Origin: Polaribacter sp. Q13
GTDB lineage: Bacteria > Bacteroidota > Bacteroidia > Flavobacteriales > Flavobacteriaceae
Assembly: GCF_016858305.2 (NCBI RefSeq)
Contig: NZ_CP074436.1
Location: forward strand, 1,198,001-1,262,000
Length of the DNA: 64,000 nucleotides
Direction: 5' to 3'
Part shown: piece after piece, positions 1 to 9,654 of the stretch
Layout: each line of letters starts with the position of its first letter
Numbering within the stretch: position 1 is the stretch's first letter
Program-made: the position numbers and the translations under genes
Notes under the pieces: model-generated
Databases searched by the model: none
Told to the model about the DNA's origin: nothing
What the model saw: the letters and a program-made list of their open reading frames with translations, nothing else

Positions 1-785
1 AAAGCAGTTTTATCATCACCATATTTCTTGCCTAAATAATTAATCTCATTATTTAAATTTAAGCTATCCACTTTATTCTTTAATATTTCCGCTGTTATAT
101 CTCCTTCTCCACCAATAAAGTTGCATTTAAAGCCAATCCCTCTTTCTTTTAATAACTTACAAGCTTCTACTAAAATAAATACGCCTTTAGATTTTATTAA
201 ATTTGAAAGAAATAAAATTTTGACAGTTTTTTTATCAACATCATCATTCTTTTTTTCATCCAATTCGATTTCTGGAATGCCGTTTGGGCAGATATGTATT
301 TTTGTTAACGGTACATATTTTTTTATGTCTTTATATAAATGTTTAGATAACAAAATGACTTCTGCATTTTTAAAAATAAATTTATAACAGCTGTTATAAA
401 TCTTACTATTTTGATACTTACTTACGCCTTTGTTATGCATATGATACATGCATTTTACTCTAAAAATTTTTAATAAACTAATTAATAATACATCTCTAAA
501 AAAAGCAGCGCCAGTTGCTGTAATGGCAAAATAACAAAGCGCAGGTTTCTTTTTTAATAGCTTAAAAAACAACGCGAACCACACGTTAACAAAGCCCATT
601 ACTTTATTTAAACTTATTTTACCTGTTTCACTTACATTGTTAGAAGCTAATAAATTTAAATAATCGCCATTAACTTGCTCATTAATATATTTGCTATCTT
701 TTATAAATTTCCCCACCATAGATGAACCATGAACTGGAGGTGGAAGATGTAAAAGAAATAGAATATTTTTTTTTTTTAAAATCAT
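1..785 (-). CDS. Glycosyltransferase family 4, partial (3' end outside window)
   Basis: Translating the minus strand from the ATG at 785 gives 261 uninterrupted codons to the left edge. The start overlaps the stop of the upstream gene as ATGA, which fixes it. The N-terminus has a hydrophobic first strand followed by a PPPVHGSS-type loop, as in GT-B donor-independent domains of GT4 enzymes. Near residue 190 the C-terminal Rossmann half begins with ILFLSNLIKSKG, the usual GT4 'sugar-nucleotide domain' opening, followed by a GGEGD loop. The expected EX7E motif would lie beyond the edge. It probably transfers one sugar of the O-unit on the cytoplasmic membrane face; donor and acceptor are unknown. 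Confidence 0.85.
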   Translation of the reverse strand, partial: MILKKKNILFLLHLPPPVHGSSMVGKFIKDSKYINEQVNGDYLNLLASNNVSETGKISLNKVMGFVNVWFALFFKLLKKKPALCYFAITATGAAFFRDVLLISLLKIFRVKCMYHMHNKGVSKYQNSKIYNSCYKFIFKNAEVILLSKHLYKDIKKYVPLTKIHICPNGIPEIELDEKKNDDVDKKTVKILFLSNLIKSKGVFILVEACKLLKERGIGFKCNFIGGEGDITAEILKNKVDSLNLNNEINYLGKKYGDDKTA

Positions 786-1870
786 TTTAATTTTTGAATA
801 TATAAAGCCTCATATTTTTCTTGCATTTGCGTCAAACTAAAATTTTCATTTGCAAACTTGCTGGCTTGATCTATCATTTTTTCCTTATCAATATTTTGAA
901 TTTTTTCATTAAAAATATTTAAATATGCTTCAATTGAATTATTTTCTACTTTTAAAAGCCAATCATTAGGCAAGGTTTCTTTTAGACCTAAACAGTTATT
1001 TATAATACATAGCAACCTATTCATATTGGCTTCTACACACATTAAACCTAGGCCTTCAAAATTTGATGGCATAAATAAGTAATCAAAGGATTCTAAATAT
1101 TGTGATAAATTAAATATTTTATCATATTTACTAACATGTTTTAATGATTCAGTGGCATTTAGCAATGTAACCTCTAAAGAACCTTCCCCAATAATATGAA
1201 AATGAAAACGATTATCATTTTTTAAAGCATTTATAACCGAAATTAATTCAGCAACACCTTTTTGATATTCTAATCTCCCTGCAAATAAAATATTAATTTT
1301 ATTATTTTTTATGTCTGGAAATATTTTTTGGATTGATTTCTCTACACCATTAAAAATAATTGGGAGTTTTTCTACTTTATTTTGTTCTTTATAACTATGT
1401 TTTGTAGAAGTTGAAATGGCCACATTACTATTTTTTTTTATAAAAAAAGGTTCTACAATAGCACCTATTTTGCCCCATTCATTCCATAATTGGGTGTTGT
1501 GTATTGTTCTAACATATTTATGTTTTAACATAAATAAACCAGCTAATTTTGAAAACAAAAAAACACTTAAATCGGGTATTTCTGTATGAGTATGAATAAT
1601 ATTAGGCCTTATTTTAAAACATTTTAACAGAAAAGTTATAGGAAAAAATAAAATAGCTAATTTTTTAGATGAAATATTGGAACGGTGGTAGTGAATGTTA
1701 TTGGCCTTACATTCTTCTATAAATTTATCAGAAAATTCAGAATTTGCACGCACAATTTCAAATAAATGATACTCAAAATTCACAGATTTAGACTTAGCAA
1801 TATTAATAGCTACTCGCTCTGCTCCTCCCATATCAAAATGAGTAATTATATGAAATACTTTACTCTTCAT
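782..1870 (-). CDS. Glycosyltransferase family 4
   Basis: A complete 362-aa GT-B enzyme. The N-terminal HFDMGGAERVA segment (residues 11-21) is the classic GT4 acceptor-domain signature. FAGRLEYQKG (196-205) opens the nucleotide-sugar domain, and the EX7E motif is intact with E272 and E280, which in this family contact the donor ribose/phosphate. Length is normal for the family. It overlaps the upstream GT4 by 11 bp and the downstream GT4 by 4 bp, so translation is probably coupled within one polysaccharide operon. Sugar specificity cannot be read from the sequence. Confidence 0.9.
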   Translation of the reverse strand: MKSKVFHIITHFDMGGAERVAINIAKSKSVNFEYHLFEIVRANSEFSDKFIEECKANNIHYHRSNISSKKLAILFFPITFLLKCFKIRPNIIHTHTEIPDLSVFLFSKLAGLFMLKHKYVRTIHNTQLWNEWGKIGAIVEPFFIKKNSNVAISTSTKHSYKEQNKVEKLPIIFNGVEKSIQKIFPDIKNNKINILFAGRLEYQKGVAELISVINALKNDNRFHFHIIGEGSLEVTLLNATESLKHVSKYDKIFNLSQYLESFDYLFMPSNFEGLGLMCVEANMNRLLCIINNCLGLKETLPNDWLLKVENNSIEAYLNIFNEKIQNIDKEKMIDQASKFANENFSLTQMQEKYEALYIQKLK

Positions 1871-2975
1871 TAAAAATAGCTTTTTTTAAAACTTTAAGCT
1901 GATAATATGGATTGTACTTCTCATCAATTATTTGAAAACAATTATCAACCAATTCATTATTTTTAGTAGGGTGTTTTTTCAACCAATCTTTAATTGAATT
2001 CTTTAAAGACTCCAAATTATTTTCTTCAAAAAATGCACCACTAACTCCTTTCGTTATAGATTCATATTCTGGCATTTGATTACTAAAATTTGAATGGGTT
2101 ATTACGGGCGTTCCAAAAGATAAAGAATGTATAGCTGTTAAACCAACATTACCAGGAGACAAACAAATGTCTGCATTATAAATAAGATTACCAACCTCAT
2201 ACTCATCATAACAAGCGCCATAAAACCAACTATACTGTTCTAAGCCATCTTTTTTTGCTTTATTTACTAAAATGTCTTTTTCATTCCCTTCTCCAATATA
2301 GATACAATTAACATTCAGGTTTTCTTCTCCTAATACTTTCATTACCTCTAAAATCATCGATAACTTTTTCTTTTTCTCTAAACGACCAATAAATAATAGT
2401 ACAGGAAAATCATTCTTAAAATATTTTTTGTAAGTTTCATTTTTAGAAAGAGATTTTCTGATTTTTAATTGGTTTTCATAATCCAAAGAATTAGCTATAA
2501 CATATAATTTTTCAGGTTTATACCCTATCTCCATTAAAATACTTTTCGCGTATTCGCCATATAATAATAACCCTTTAGATGGCCCAAAATAAAGTTTATT
2601 CTTTATGCGATGTAAACTAGATTCTTTGCCATTACAACCGTGAGTCCAGAAGAATACGTTTTTACCAAGTAATTTTGCTGTATAAATAAAAATCCAACTA
2701 CTCAAACAAGCTGTATCTACTGTTAAAATATAATTTTTGTAATTTTTAAACAAAAGTTTTAAGACCCCTGTTTGCCAAATGATACGTTTTTTAACAACAA
2801 TGTTTCTGAACTTTTTTCTAAACCCATTAAGGCTACTTACATCCATAGCTTTTAATGTGCCTGGTACGTTTTTTCCAAAATAAAAATCACATCCTAACTC
2901 TTTGTCCATCAATTCGTATATAGATTTTCTATAATGAGGTGGATAATTGAAAATACAACAAACTTTTTTTTGCAT
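1860..2975 (-). CDS. Glycosyltransferase family 4 with degenerate EX7E
   Basis: A 371-aa GT4-like protein. FIGRLEKKKK (195-204) marks the start of the C-terminal domain. The region where EX7E is expected reads PGNVGLTAIHSLSFGTP (274-290), with Asn and His/Ser in place of the two glutamates. From general knowledge, a PG-VGL-type version of this motif is found in a subset of Bacteroidetes GT4 enzymes, so it need not be inactive. It lies 2 bp after the acyltransferase at 2978 and overlaps the next GT4. The role is inferred to be O-unit assembly; donor unknown. Confidence 0.85.
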   Translation of the reverse strand: MQKKVCCIFNYPPHYRKSIYELMDKELGCDFYFGKNVPGTLKAMDVSSLNGFRKKFRNIVVKKRIIWQTGVLKLLFKNYKNYILTVDTACLSSWIFIYTAKLLGKNVFFWTHGCNGKESSLHRIKNKLYFGPSKGLLLYGEYAKSILMEIGYKPEKLYVIANSLDYENQLKIRKSLSKNETYKKYFKNDFPVLLFIGRLEKKKKLSMILEVMKVLGEENLNVNCIYIGEGNEKDILVNKAKKDGLEQYSWFYGACYDEYEVGNLIYNADICLSPGNVGLTAIHSLSFGTPVITHSNFSNQMPEYESITKGVSGAFFEENNLESLKNSIKDWLKKHPTKNNELVDNCFQIIDEKYNPYYQLKVLKKAIFNEE

Positions 2976-2977
2976 AA

Positions 2978-3538
2978 TTATAAATACATTAATACATTTT
3001 TGGCCCCATCTAAGTTTATTACTTTTGCAGGAACACCAGCAACAGTGGCACCTTCAGGAACATCTTTTATAACTACAGTATTAGGCGCTATAAAAACATT
3101 ATCACCTATTTTTATATTACCTACAATTTTACAACCGGGAGCTAGTACCACATTGTCTCCTATAATAGGTGTGCCTTTACCTCTAACGCTTCCAATAGTG
3201 ACTCCTTGAAATATAGTGCAATTAGCCCCTATAAGTGCCCCCCCGTTTATTACTATACAAGAAAAATGCGGAAAGTTTAATCCTTTACCACAGGTAGTCA
3301 TAAAATCTATTTGTATACCTGTTTTTAACTGATTCCTTTTATGTATCACATATGTTAACCCATAAAGGGTTTTAAATATTATATTTTTTTTCGCCCCTAA
3401 ATACGTATCTAACCTAAACCAAAAGGTAATCTTAAAAGAGGCATTAAAAAGTAAGTATCTTAATGCGTTCTTTTTGTTTGCTATTGTAAGTCTCCCTAAA
3501 TCAGACTTTATATCTTGTCTACATTCCTTAAAAGTCAT
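2978..3538 (-). CDS. Serine acetyltransferase-like hexapeptide O-acetyltransferase
   Basis: A 186-aa protein with an alpha-helical N-terminus and a left-handed beta-helix of hexapeptide repeats from about residue 85 to 175 (IGANCTIFQGVTIG, IGDNVVLAPGCKI, IGDNVFIAPNTVV). It ends in the VPAKVI sequence typical of the CysE/LbH_SAT group. The N-terminal half is shorter than in housekeeping CysE. Position between a GT2 and a GT4 in the polysaccharide operon suggests acetylation of a sugar or polysaccharide precursor with acetyl-CoA rather than cysteine synthesis. That assignment is by context only. Confidence 0.8.
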   Translation of the reverse strand: MTFKECRQDIKSDLGRLTIANKKNALRYLLFNASFKITFWFRLDTYLGAKKNIIFKTLYGLTYVIHKRNQLKTGIQIDFMTTCGKGLNFPHFSCIVINGGALIGANCTIFQGVTIGSVRGKGTPIIGDNVVLAPGCKIVGNIKIGDNVFIAPNTVVIKDVPEGATVAGVPAKVINLDGAKNVLMYL

Positions 3539-3544
3539 AATATT

Positions 3545-4387
3545 TTATTTTTTTAAACTCCATATAAATGGGAAAATAACTCTTAAGTGATTGGTCCCAT
3601 AATGCCAAATGGCATTGGTTATACCTTTATGTCGTTTCTCAAAAATAAAAAACTCTTCGGGGTTGTTTCCTAAAGGAGATCGAAAAGCTTTCCACCTTTG
3701 TTTAAGAGTTTTTTTAGGATTGCACCAAGTAGCTAAGCTTTCATGGACATCGCATTTTCCTAAAAAGCCTGGTGCCACATACATTTTAATTCCTAGTTTA
3801 GAAGCACGTAAGCCATAATCAAAATCTCCTAGGGCATGGTGGAAAACAGGGTCGTTATACCCTACTTTTTGATAAACCTCTTTTGGAATCCATACTATAT
3901 TTCCATTAAAATAATCACAAGCTATTGCTTGTTCTTTTGGAGTTATCAATCCATCAATTAGACTACGCCCACCATAAGTAGTTACTTTTTGTTTGCCATC
4001 TAAAGCACTGGTAGCTCCAACAATAATGGCTTGGTTATCCTTTTGTTTAGAAGTTGATGCTAATGCTTCTAAAACATCTTTGTTAAGTTCTGTGTCATCA
4101 TTTAACCAAAGGTAAAAATCAAAATCGTTAGATTTTACAGCTGTAGACCAAGCCAAATACATACCTCTATTCCAAAATAAACTTCCACTTCCATGAATAA
4201 TAATAACTTCTGGAAATTGATTTTTTACTGCTTCTCTAGTGCCATCTGTAGAGTCATCATCAACCAGAAAAACTGTAAATATATACCCTACGGGTATTTT
4301 ATTTAAATAAAGTCCTTTTAAGCATTCTATTGTTTTTTCCTTCCGGTTATAACAAGCGAGTAGTATTGCTATTTGTTTAACAACCAT
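3545..4387 (-). CDS. Glycosyltransferase family 2
   Basis: A 280-aa GT-A enzyme. It opens with IAILLACYNRKEKT, followed by the VDDDSTDGT nucleotide-binding loop (42-50). The metal-binding acidic motif is NDD (96-98) inside FYLWLNDDTELN. The length and HHALGDFDYGLRASKLG segment fit the rhamnosyltransferase-like GT2 subgroup, but specificity is not determinable. The gene is 1 bp from the Wzy-like gene start side and 6 bp from the downstream acyltransferase, consistent with a single transcript. Confidence 0.9.
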   Translation of the reverse strand: MVVKQIAILLACYNRKEKTIECLKGLYLNKIPVGYIFTVFLVDDDSTDGTREAVKNQFPEVIIIHGSGSLFWNRGMYLAWSTAVKSNDFDFYLWLNDDTELNKDVLEALASTSKQKDNQAIIVGATSALDGKQKVTTYGGRSLIDGLITPKEQAIACDYFNGNIVWIPKEVYQKVGYNDPVFHHALGDFDYGLRASKLGIKMYVAPGFLGKCDVHESLATWCNPKKTLKQRWKAFRSPLGNNPEEFFIFEKRHKGITNAIWHYGTNHLRVIFPFIWSLKK

Positions 4388-4388
4388 T

Positions 4389-5663
4389 TCATTTTCTTTT
4401 ATTAATAAAGTATTCTAGCTTACGATAACGCTTTTCAAAAATACCACGAACCCAAATTTTAACTTCTATGTCTGACATTTTACGGAATGATTTTGAAAAG
4501 CACATGCCGATCATCAACCATAAAAGCACATAATTTAAAGTAAAATTATTAATATCTTCTACCCAGGAAAAGGCCCAACGAAATGCTACAAATAGCCCAA
4601 GCATTTTGCTAAAAATATTTTTCGATTGATTTATGGCTACATAGCTCGCTTTCCAGAAAACTAAGAAATACAGAATCACTCCAACAACTCCTGTCCATGT
4701 AAAGATATTCAAAATACCTACTTCATTACCCAATCGCTCCTTGCGACCAGTAACCTCTGCTATTTCAGAAAAAGCTTCTGTATCATTTCCTCGTGCAGGA
4801 CTTCGCCCAATTAACCAAGAATTATGGTTTTGCGCAGATTGTAAAACCTCTACATACAAAAAAGACCGCGTATCCGTTTTTAAATTAGCTTCCTCAATTT
4901 CACCTTCCGAATTCCTGCTTACTTCCATATAATCTCCCTCAATGTAATCACCCATTTTAAAAACATTAAAGGTTCCCATAGTTGCAAAAACAAACAAAAT
5001 TATAGGAGCGAATAAAAAGACTAAACGTACTGAATCTATAATCCATTTAGAAATAAATAATCGAAAATAATAAATAAGCATAAGAAACAATGCTACAACA
5101 AATTTTATCACATAACTTCTTGCACCTAGATTAATTAGAATTACCAATATTGAAAGAGTAAGTATCCCGATTTGCCACTTTTTTGTCAAAACTGGTAAAA
5201 ATAGAAGAAATAAACTTACAACTACCAGATACTGCCCATAAGCCCCTGTTGGTATAAAAGGTATAAATAAAATAAAAATGGGCAGTCCGTATATAATATA
5301 AAACCTTAAAATAGATTGTACTATATGTTTATCTGTTGCTACAAATGCCAGCAGAGGTAGAAGTAATGCCAATGCATTTCCAAACAAACCTTTAAAATCC
5401 CAATAGGTTTCAGCTATAAATACACCTCGAAAAGAACTAAAGATATTCCACCAAAGATAAACCATAACAATTATCATGGCTTTTGCATTTCTTGGCTTAA
5501 AGAAATAATATTTGAAACGCCAAAATAAATACAATATTAATGACTTAATAAGCCACCAAATGGTGGTATTCTTTATTGGTAATGAAGTATATGGTTCTAA
5601 TGAAAGAACAGCAATAAAAATTATACTAATTGGTAAAAGTTTAAGTATGGTAGCTTTATTCAT
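4389..5663 (-). CDS. O-antigen polymerase/ligase-like membrane protein (Wzy/WaaL type)
   Basis: A 424-aa polytopic protein with about ten hydrophobic segments. A large extracytoplasmic loop at roughly residues 230-310 contains TDTRSFLYVEVLQ and a GRSPARGND stretch, the arrangement seen in Wzy polymerases and WaaL-type ligases. Sequence conservation in these families is weak, so the call rests on topology and operon context: it sits among GTs and acyltransferases with a Wzx gene upstream. Its stop is followed 1 bp later by the GT2 gene, and its start overlaps the upstream acyltransferase by 8 bp. Confidence 0.65.
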   Translation of the reverse strand: MNKATILKLLPISIIFIAVLSLEPYTSLPIKNTTIWWLIKSLILYLFWRFKYYFFKPRNAKAMIIVMVYLWWNIFSSFRGVFIAETYWDFKGLFGNALALLLPLLAFVATDKHIVQSILRFYIIYGLPIFILFIPFIPTGAYGQYLVVVSLFLLFLPVLTKKWQIGILTLSILVILINLGARSYVIKFVVALFLMLIYYFRLFISKWIIDSVRLVFLFAPIILFVFATMGTFNVFKMGDYIEGDYMEVSRNSEGEIEEANLKTDTRSFLYVEVLQSAQNHNSWLIGRSPARGNDTEAFSEIAEVTGRKERLGNEVGILNIFTWTGVVGVILYFLVFWKASYVAINQSKNIFSKMLGLFVAFRWAFSWVEDINNFTLNYVLLWLMIGMCFSKSFRKMSDIEVKIWVRGIFEKRYRKLEYFINKRK

Positions 5664-6285
5664 TATTAATCACTTTTTTAATGAATTTAGCTGGATTACC
5701 TGCCCATATTTCATTAGCAGGAATACTTTTAGTCACCACAGAACATGCTCCTACAATAGAATTTTTTCCAATAATTACCCCCTTCAAAATAGTAGTATGA
5801 GCTCCAATAAAAACATGATCTTTTATTTCTACAGCTACATTGGCTGTGTTTTTAGTATCCATAGCTGCATTTTGTCGAATACTTGCTTCTAATGAATGGA
5901 AATCGGTATCGTAAATGCAAACACCACCACCTATTTTTACATAGTTACCAATAGTAATACTTTTATGAGCTACAAGTGCAGTAGAGCTTATACCTACATG
6001 ATTACCAATTACAATTGATGCATTTCGATCTACAAAAAGAACACATTTTTGTGGCCGACCAATAGGATTACCTAAAAGACCGTTATTCATTTTAAAATTA
6101 TCCCCAATACTACAAGATGCCCCCCTTGCAACACTTATAAAAGGAATTCCATTAGAATCTATTTTGCCAAACTTCACGTTATTACAATAAAGTAGCAACC
6201 TTGTGCAAATAGTATTAGCACACTTCCTTACTGAACCGTATAGGTTTCGGAATAACTTAAATAGAAGAGTTATAATTTTTTGCAT
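5656..6285 (-). CDS. WbbJ-like hexapeptide acyltransferase
   Basis: A 209-aa left-handed beta-helix protein. Hexapeptide turns run from about residue 55 to 195 (IGDNFKMNNG, IGNHVGISSTALVA, IGNYVKIGGGVCIYDTDFHSL, IGAHTTILKGVIIG) and it ends with AGNPAKFIKKV. The IYDTDFHSL loop carries the His used as general base in the galactoside/maltose acetyltransferase branch. It probably O-acetylates a sugar of the repeating unit. The start overlaps the end of the GT4 at 6270 by 16 bp. Confidence 0.85.
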   Translation of the reverse strand: MQKIITLLFKLFRNLYGSVRKCANTICTRLLLYCNNVKFGKIDSNGIPFISVARGASCSIGDNFKMNNGLLGNPIGRPQKCVLFVDRNASIVIGNHVGISSTALVAHKSITIGNYVKIGGGVCIYDTDFHSLEASIRQNAAMDTKNTANVAVEIKDHVFIGAHTTILKGVIIGKNSIVGACSVVTKSIPANEIWAGNPAKFIKKVINNE

Positions 6286-7499
6286 ACTGTTTGATATATT
6301 GCATTTAACCTTTGAGCATTGTGCTTTCCATTGTGACGTAATACAGCAGCTTTTTTTCCGTTGACTGATAGTTTGCTTGTAAATTCATCATCCGAAAATA
6401 TATCACATACTGACTTTGCCAACATTTCCACTTCTTCAAAACGATACAGTAAGCCCGATTCTCCATGGGTAATCATATCTGGAGTACCTCCAACGTAAGA
6501 AGCTACACAAGGAACACCTAATAATTGGGCTTCACCTACTGAATTGGGACTATTTTCGATGGAAGAAGGACAAACAAAAACATTCGACTTTAGATATCTT
6601 TTACACATTTCAGCTTCAGATAGTAGTCCGGTAAAAATGATATGATCCGTTAGGTCATTTTCTTTTATCAAAGTGGTTATGTATTTTGCGAAACCATTTA
6701 AACGCCAAGTTTTATTAGTTATAAAATTATTTCCTGCTACATATACCTTCGTATCTGGATAATGATTTAAGATTAATGGTAAAGCTATAATCATTTGCTG
6801 CAAGCCCTTAATTGGATAATGTGCTTGACTTAAGAAAATTGAATGCTTCTGACATGTGGTTAATGCCCAATTTTGCCCATAAAATGATTCTCGAAGTGTT
6901 TCATTACAAAAATGATAGCTAATTTTAGGGTTTAATGCCCAAGCGTGAGTCCGATCCCACTGTGTACGGCCAATAATATGATTTACAGATTTAATTAATA
7001 GTTTTTCCTTTAATCCTCGCAATCGCATATTCTTTTGCTGTGTAAAAATACTATCAAAACGGATTCTATCCCGAAGTGTAATCATTTTTCTTAATATTTT
7101 TTCTGCAATACCTCCAAAATAGTAACGTTCGTATATACTCACCAACCCCTGAATAGAAACAACTACTCCATCATTGCCACATTCTTTAACATACGCTAAA
7201 CCATGTGGGTATTCTGTTCCGTGTATATGAATAATATCTGGTAAAAAATTTTCTTTTACTAAACGCCAATATTTTTCTAATTCTTTATTGGGTAATAAAA
7301 AATAAGTAATATTACCTCTGTTCAATATCTTAAGATCTGAGCCATTATACAATGTTGCTACACTTAATTTTATTTTTTTATTTTCCTCTAACATACTTTT
7401 TGCTCCAGCGTACATCCAACCACCAACAACTGGTGAAGAGATCCCCAACTCTTTACAAACATCAGGAAACAAAGTATTAGTTATCCAAAGAACTTTCAT
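6270..7499 (-). CDS. Glycosyltransferase family 4
   Basis: A GT-B enzyme of 409 aa when started at the ATG at 7499. A longer in-frame start at 7544 would run 40 bp into the preceding GT2 gene and add 15 residues before the natural first strand MKVLWITNTLFPD, so 7499 is preferred. It leaves a 5-bp gap with AAAGAG upstream. The C-terminal domain has the EX7E glutamates in SSIENSPNSVGEAQ followed by GVPCVASYVGGTPDMI. The N-terminal domain has an IHIHGTEYPHG segment. Likely adds a sugar to the lipid-linked O-unit. Confidence 0.9.
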   Translation of the reverse strand: MKVLWITNTLFPDVCKELGISSPVVGGWMYAGAKSMLEENKKIKLSVATLYNGSDLKILNRGNITYFLLPNKELEKYWRLVKENFLPDIIHIHGTEYPHGLAYVKECGNDGVVVSIQGLVSIYERYYFGGIAEKILRKMITLRDRIRFDSIFTQQKNMRLRGLKEKLLIKSVNHIIGRTQWDRTHAWALNPKISYHFCNETLRESFYGQNWALTTCQKHSIFLSQAHYPIKGLQQMIIALPLILNHYPDTKVYVAGNNFITNKTWRLNGFAKYITTLIKENDLTDHIIFTGLLSEAEMCKRYLKSNVFVCPSSIENSPNSVGEAQLLGVPCVASYVGGTPDMITHGESGLLYRFEEVEMLAKSVCDIFSDDEFTSKLSVNGKKAAVLRHNGKHNAQRLNAIYQTVCKKL

Positions 7500-7504
7500 A
7501 ATTA

Positions 7505-8404
7505 TTAACTCTTTATTGGTGAAGCATAATTTTTTAATTTCCAAAAAATAGGTTGAAAAAAATTAGCACGTTGTTTTATTGAGATAACAAAAGATTTTAG
7601 GAAAATATAAAAGCCATACTTTTCCTTAATATTTATGAGAAAGGTATAAATCCCTGCACCTTTTAGCCAATCTGAATGACCTATGCTAGAATAGAATCGT
7701 GCACGCCAAATAAATAGTTTCATCCTTTCAATATCATAAACCCAATCATTATTATGCCCATGTGATAAACTCGTTTTATTGAAGGTATGATAGTAAATCA
7801 TATTTCTGTCAACTTCAATTACTTTGGTATTATAATTTGCTATCAATACAAAAAAACAATCATTACCAACTATTCTTTCTTCAAAAGATAATTCTAAAAA
7901 ATCAATAAAAGATTTTTTATACATTTTACTCCATGGCACCCATACTCCATATTTTAGATTGTCAATACTAGCTTGTATATTTGGATTGTAAGCATCAATT
8001 TTTTGTTGATACGCATTTCCTTGCTTACTCATTACTTTATCACAATCTATATTAAAAAAAATCACTTCTGAATTTGAGTTAACATATTTTAAAATAGTTG
8101 AGTAAAAAGAACTTGTAAAATAATCATCAGCATCAGCAAATATTAACCATTTACCTTTAGCTTTAGACATTCCAACATTTCTTGCATAACCAGCTCCTTT
8201 TCCTTCTTTATTAAAATATACTTCTATATCTTTTCCATTAATACCTGGAAATAAATCAAAATCTACAATATTTGAATCACTATTATCATCTACAATAATT
8301 ATCTGTATATTATTTAGATGTGGAATTGAATCAAGGCATCTTTGTAGTGATACTGGATCATTCTTATGGGGAATAATTATTGAAAAATCAATTGACTCTT
8401 TCAT
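7505..8404 (-). CDS. Glycosyltransferase family 2
   Basis: A 299-aa GT-A protein. FSIIIPHKNDPVSL opens the fold, IIIVDDNSD (35-43) binds the nucleotide, and DADDYF (91-96) supplies the DxD metal site. The C-terminal part carries a hydrophobic, basic segment near residues 255-290 that could associate with the membrane. Its start overlaps the DUF2264 stop as ATGA (8401-8404), indicating translational coupling. Function in polysaccharide unit assembly is inferred from family and context. Confidence 0.9.
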   Translation of the reverse strand: MKESIDFSIIIPHKNDPVSLQRCLDSIPHLNNIQIIIVDDNSDSNIVDFDLFPGINGKDIEVYFNKEGKGAGYARNVGMSKAKGKWLIFADADDYFTSSFYSTILKYVNSNSEVIFFNIDCDKVMSKQGNAYQQKIDAYNPNIQASIDNLKYGVWVPWSKMYKKSFIDFLELSFEERIVGNDCFFVLIANYNTKVIEVDRNMIYYHTFNKTSLSHGHNNDWVYDIERMKLFIWRARFYSSIGHSDWLKGAGIYTFLINIKEKYGFYIFLKSFVISIKQRANFFQPIFWKLKNYASPIKS

Positions 8405-9651
8405 ATATGAAACTTATTTTTTAATAATATTATACGCCTTACAAGACTATTTTTTAAAAGTAAATTTTTAAATGAAATCTTATTTATTTCAATTAATGCA
8501 TAATCTCCTTTCACATCCTTTCCATTCCACAACTGCAAATTAGTCCATTCTTTATAGGGTTGAGACCAAAATACATCTTCTTTCGGCAACCCTAATGGTA
8601 GAAATATAGTAAGGCAGTGATAAGAACTACCACGATTAACATATTCCTCTGCCAATGAATGTTGAATACTAGTTAAACCTATCTCTAACCAATTATTCTG
8701 GTCAAAATTTAAAGGGTTTTTTAATTGCCTCTTGATGATTGCTGTTAATCCAGATCTTACCTGTTCTGGTGAAATTGAATTTGGTAAGCTTCCCATTAAA
8801 GCGACTTGTGATAAGGCATGAAAAACTCCAAATCTACAAGTTATTGTTCTACCAATAATTGGATAAGTTCCTTCGGGAGATATGAGACGTTCCTGAATCT
8901 CAGCAAATCTAATATGTCTAGCTAACTGAATATTCAAATATTTAGAACCTGACAAATTATATCGTTTCATAACCATTAAAATATCTGTCAACATTGGGTG
9001 TATTACAAAACTATTGTAATAATCTACATTTAAAATATTTCCATCACCATATATTCCATCTCCTTTGTAAAATTTTTTTATAAATTTTTTAACGCCATAC
9101 AATAATCTTTTCTTATTGCATTGCTCTGTAAATCTATACAAAGCAGCCTCAATCATTGATGCAAATAATAACCAATTATTATCATTGGGTTTTATTACTC
9201 TTGTTTTCTTCAGTTCATAGATAATACGTTGCTGAGTTAATTTATCTAACTGCCCCCATAGTTGTTTTGGGGCACGTAATAAGCCTTGTGATAAATATGC
9301 CGCATCAACTAATGACTGTTGGCCGTTTCCAAAATCTACATAATCCATAGCTTGTGGATTCACTAAGTTTGATAAGCCTTTTACTGCTAATTTTAAATAT
9401 TTTGACCGTAATTTTCCTTCATCAGTATTATCAGATTCTAACTCAAACCAAGGGGCTATTCCGCAAATAACTCTACCAATAGCCTCTAAATAAGAAAATT
9501 TTCTACGTTTTTCTTTAGGATCCAAAATAAAATCATAGGGCATATTTTGCTTTAGCGTGTCATTTGCCAAGTTTTTTAAAACAGGGTCTGCAATCCGAGT
9601 CATTTGAGATACCCAATATGAACGATCATTTGGAAATTTAGATATTTTCAT
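8401..9651 (-). CDS. DUF2264 family protein
   Basis: A 416-aa protein matching the DUF2264 pattern: DRSYWVSQMTRIADPVLKNLA near the N-terminus, then the LEAIGRVICGIAPWFEL block. It is rich in helices, and the fold is expected to be an (alpha/alpha) barrel like polysaccharide lyases and glucuronyl hydrolases. There is no signal peptide, so it should be cytoplasmic. Members are usually met in carbohydrate-degradation loci; here it lies between a GT2 (4-bp overlap) and an acyltransferase (3-bp gap) inside a biosynthesis operon. I do not know its reaction. Confidence 0.8.
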   Translation of the reverse strand: MKISKFPNDRSYWVSQMTRIADPVLKNLANDTLKQNMPYDFILDPKEKRRKFSYLEAIGRVICGIAPWFELESDNTDEGKLRSKYLKLAVKGLSNLVNPQAMDYVDFGNGQQSLVDAAYLSQGLLRAPKQLWGQLDKLTQQRIIYELKKTRVIKPNDNNWLLFASMIEAALYRFTEQCNKKRLLYGVKKFIKKFYKGDGIYGDGNILNVDYYNSFVIHPMLTDILMVMKRYNLSGSKYLNIQLARHIRFAEIQERLISPEGTYPIIGRTITCRFGVFHALSQVALMGSLPNSISPEQVRSGLTAIIKRQLKNPLNFDQNNWLEIGLTSIQHSLAEEYVNRGSSYHCLTIFLPLGLPKEDVFWSQPYKEWTNLQLWNGKDVKGDYALIEINKISFKNLLLKNSLVRRIILLKNKFHI

Positions 9652-9654
9652 ACA

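Noticed and set aside
121..387. Plus-strand ORF of 88 codons
   Set aside because: It is antisense to the partial GT4 gene running off the left edge, which has clear family motifs; the plus-strand translation has none.
7500..7544. Longer start for the GT4 at 6270-7499
   Set aside because: It would overlap the previous gene by 40 bp and adds residues before the typical first beta strand.
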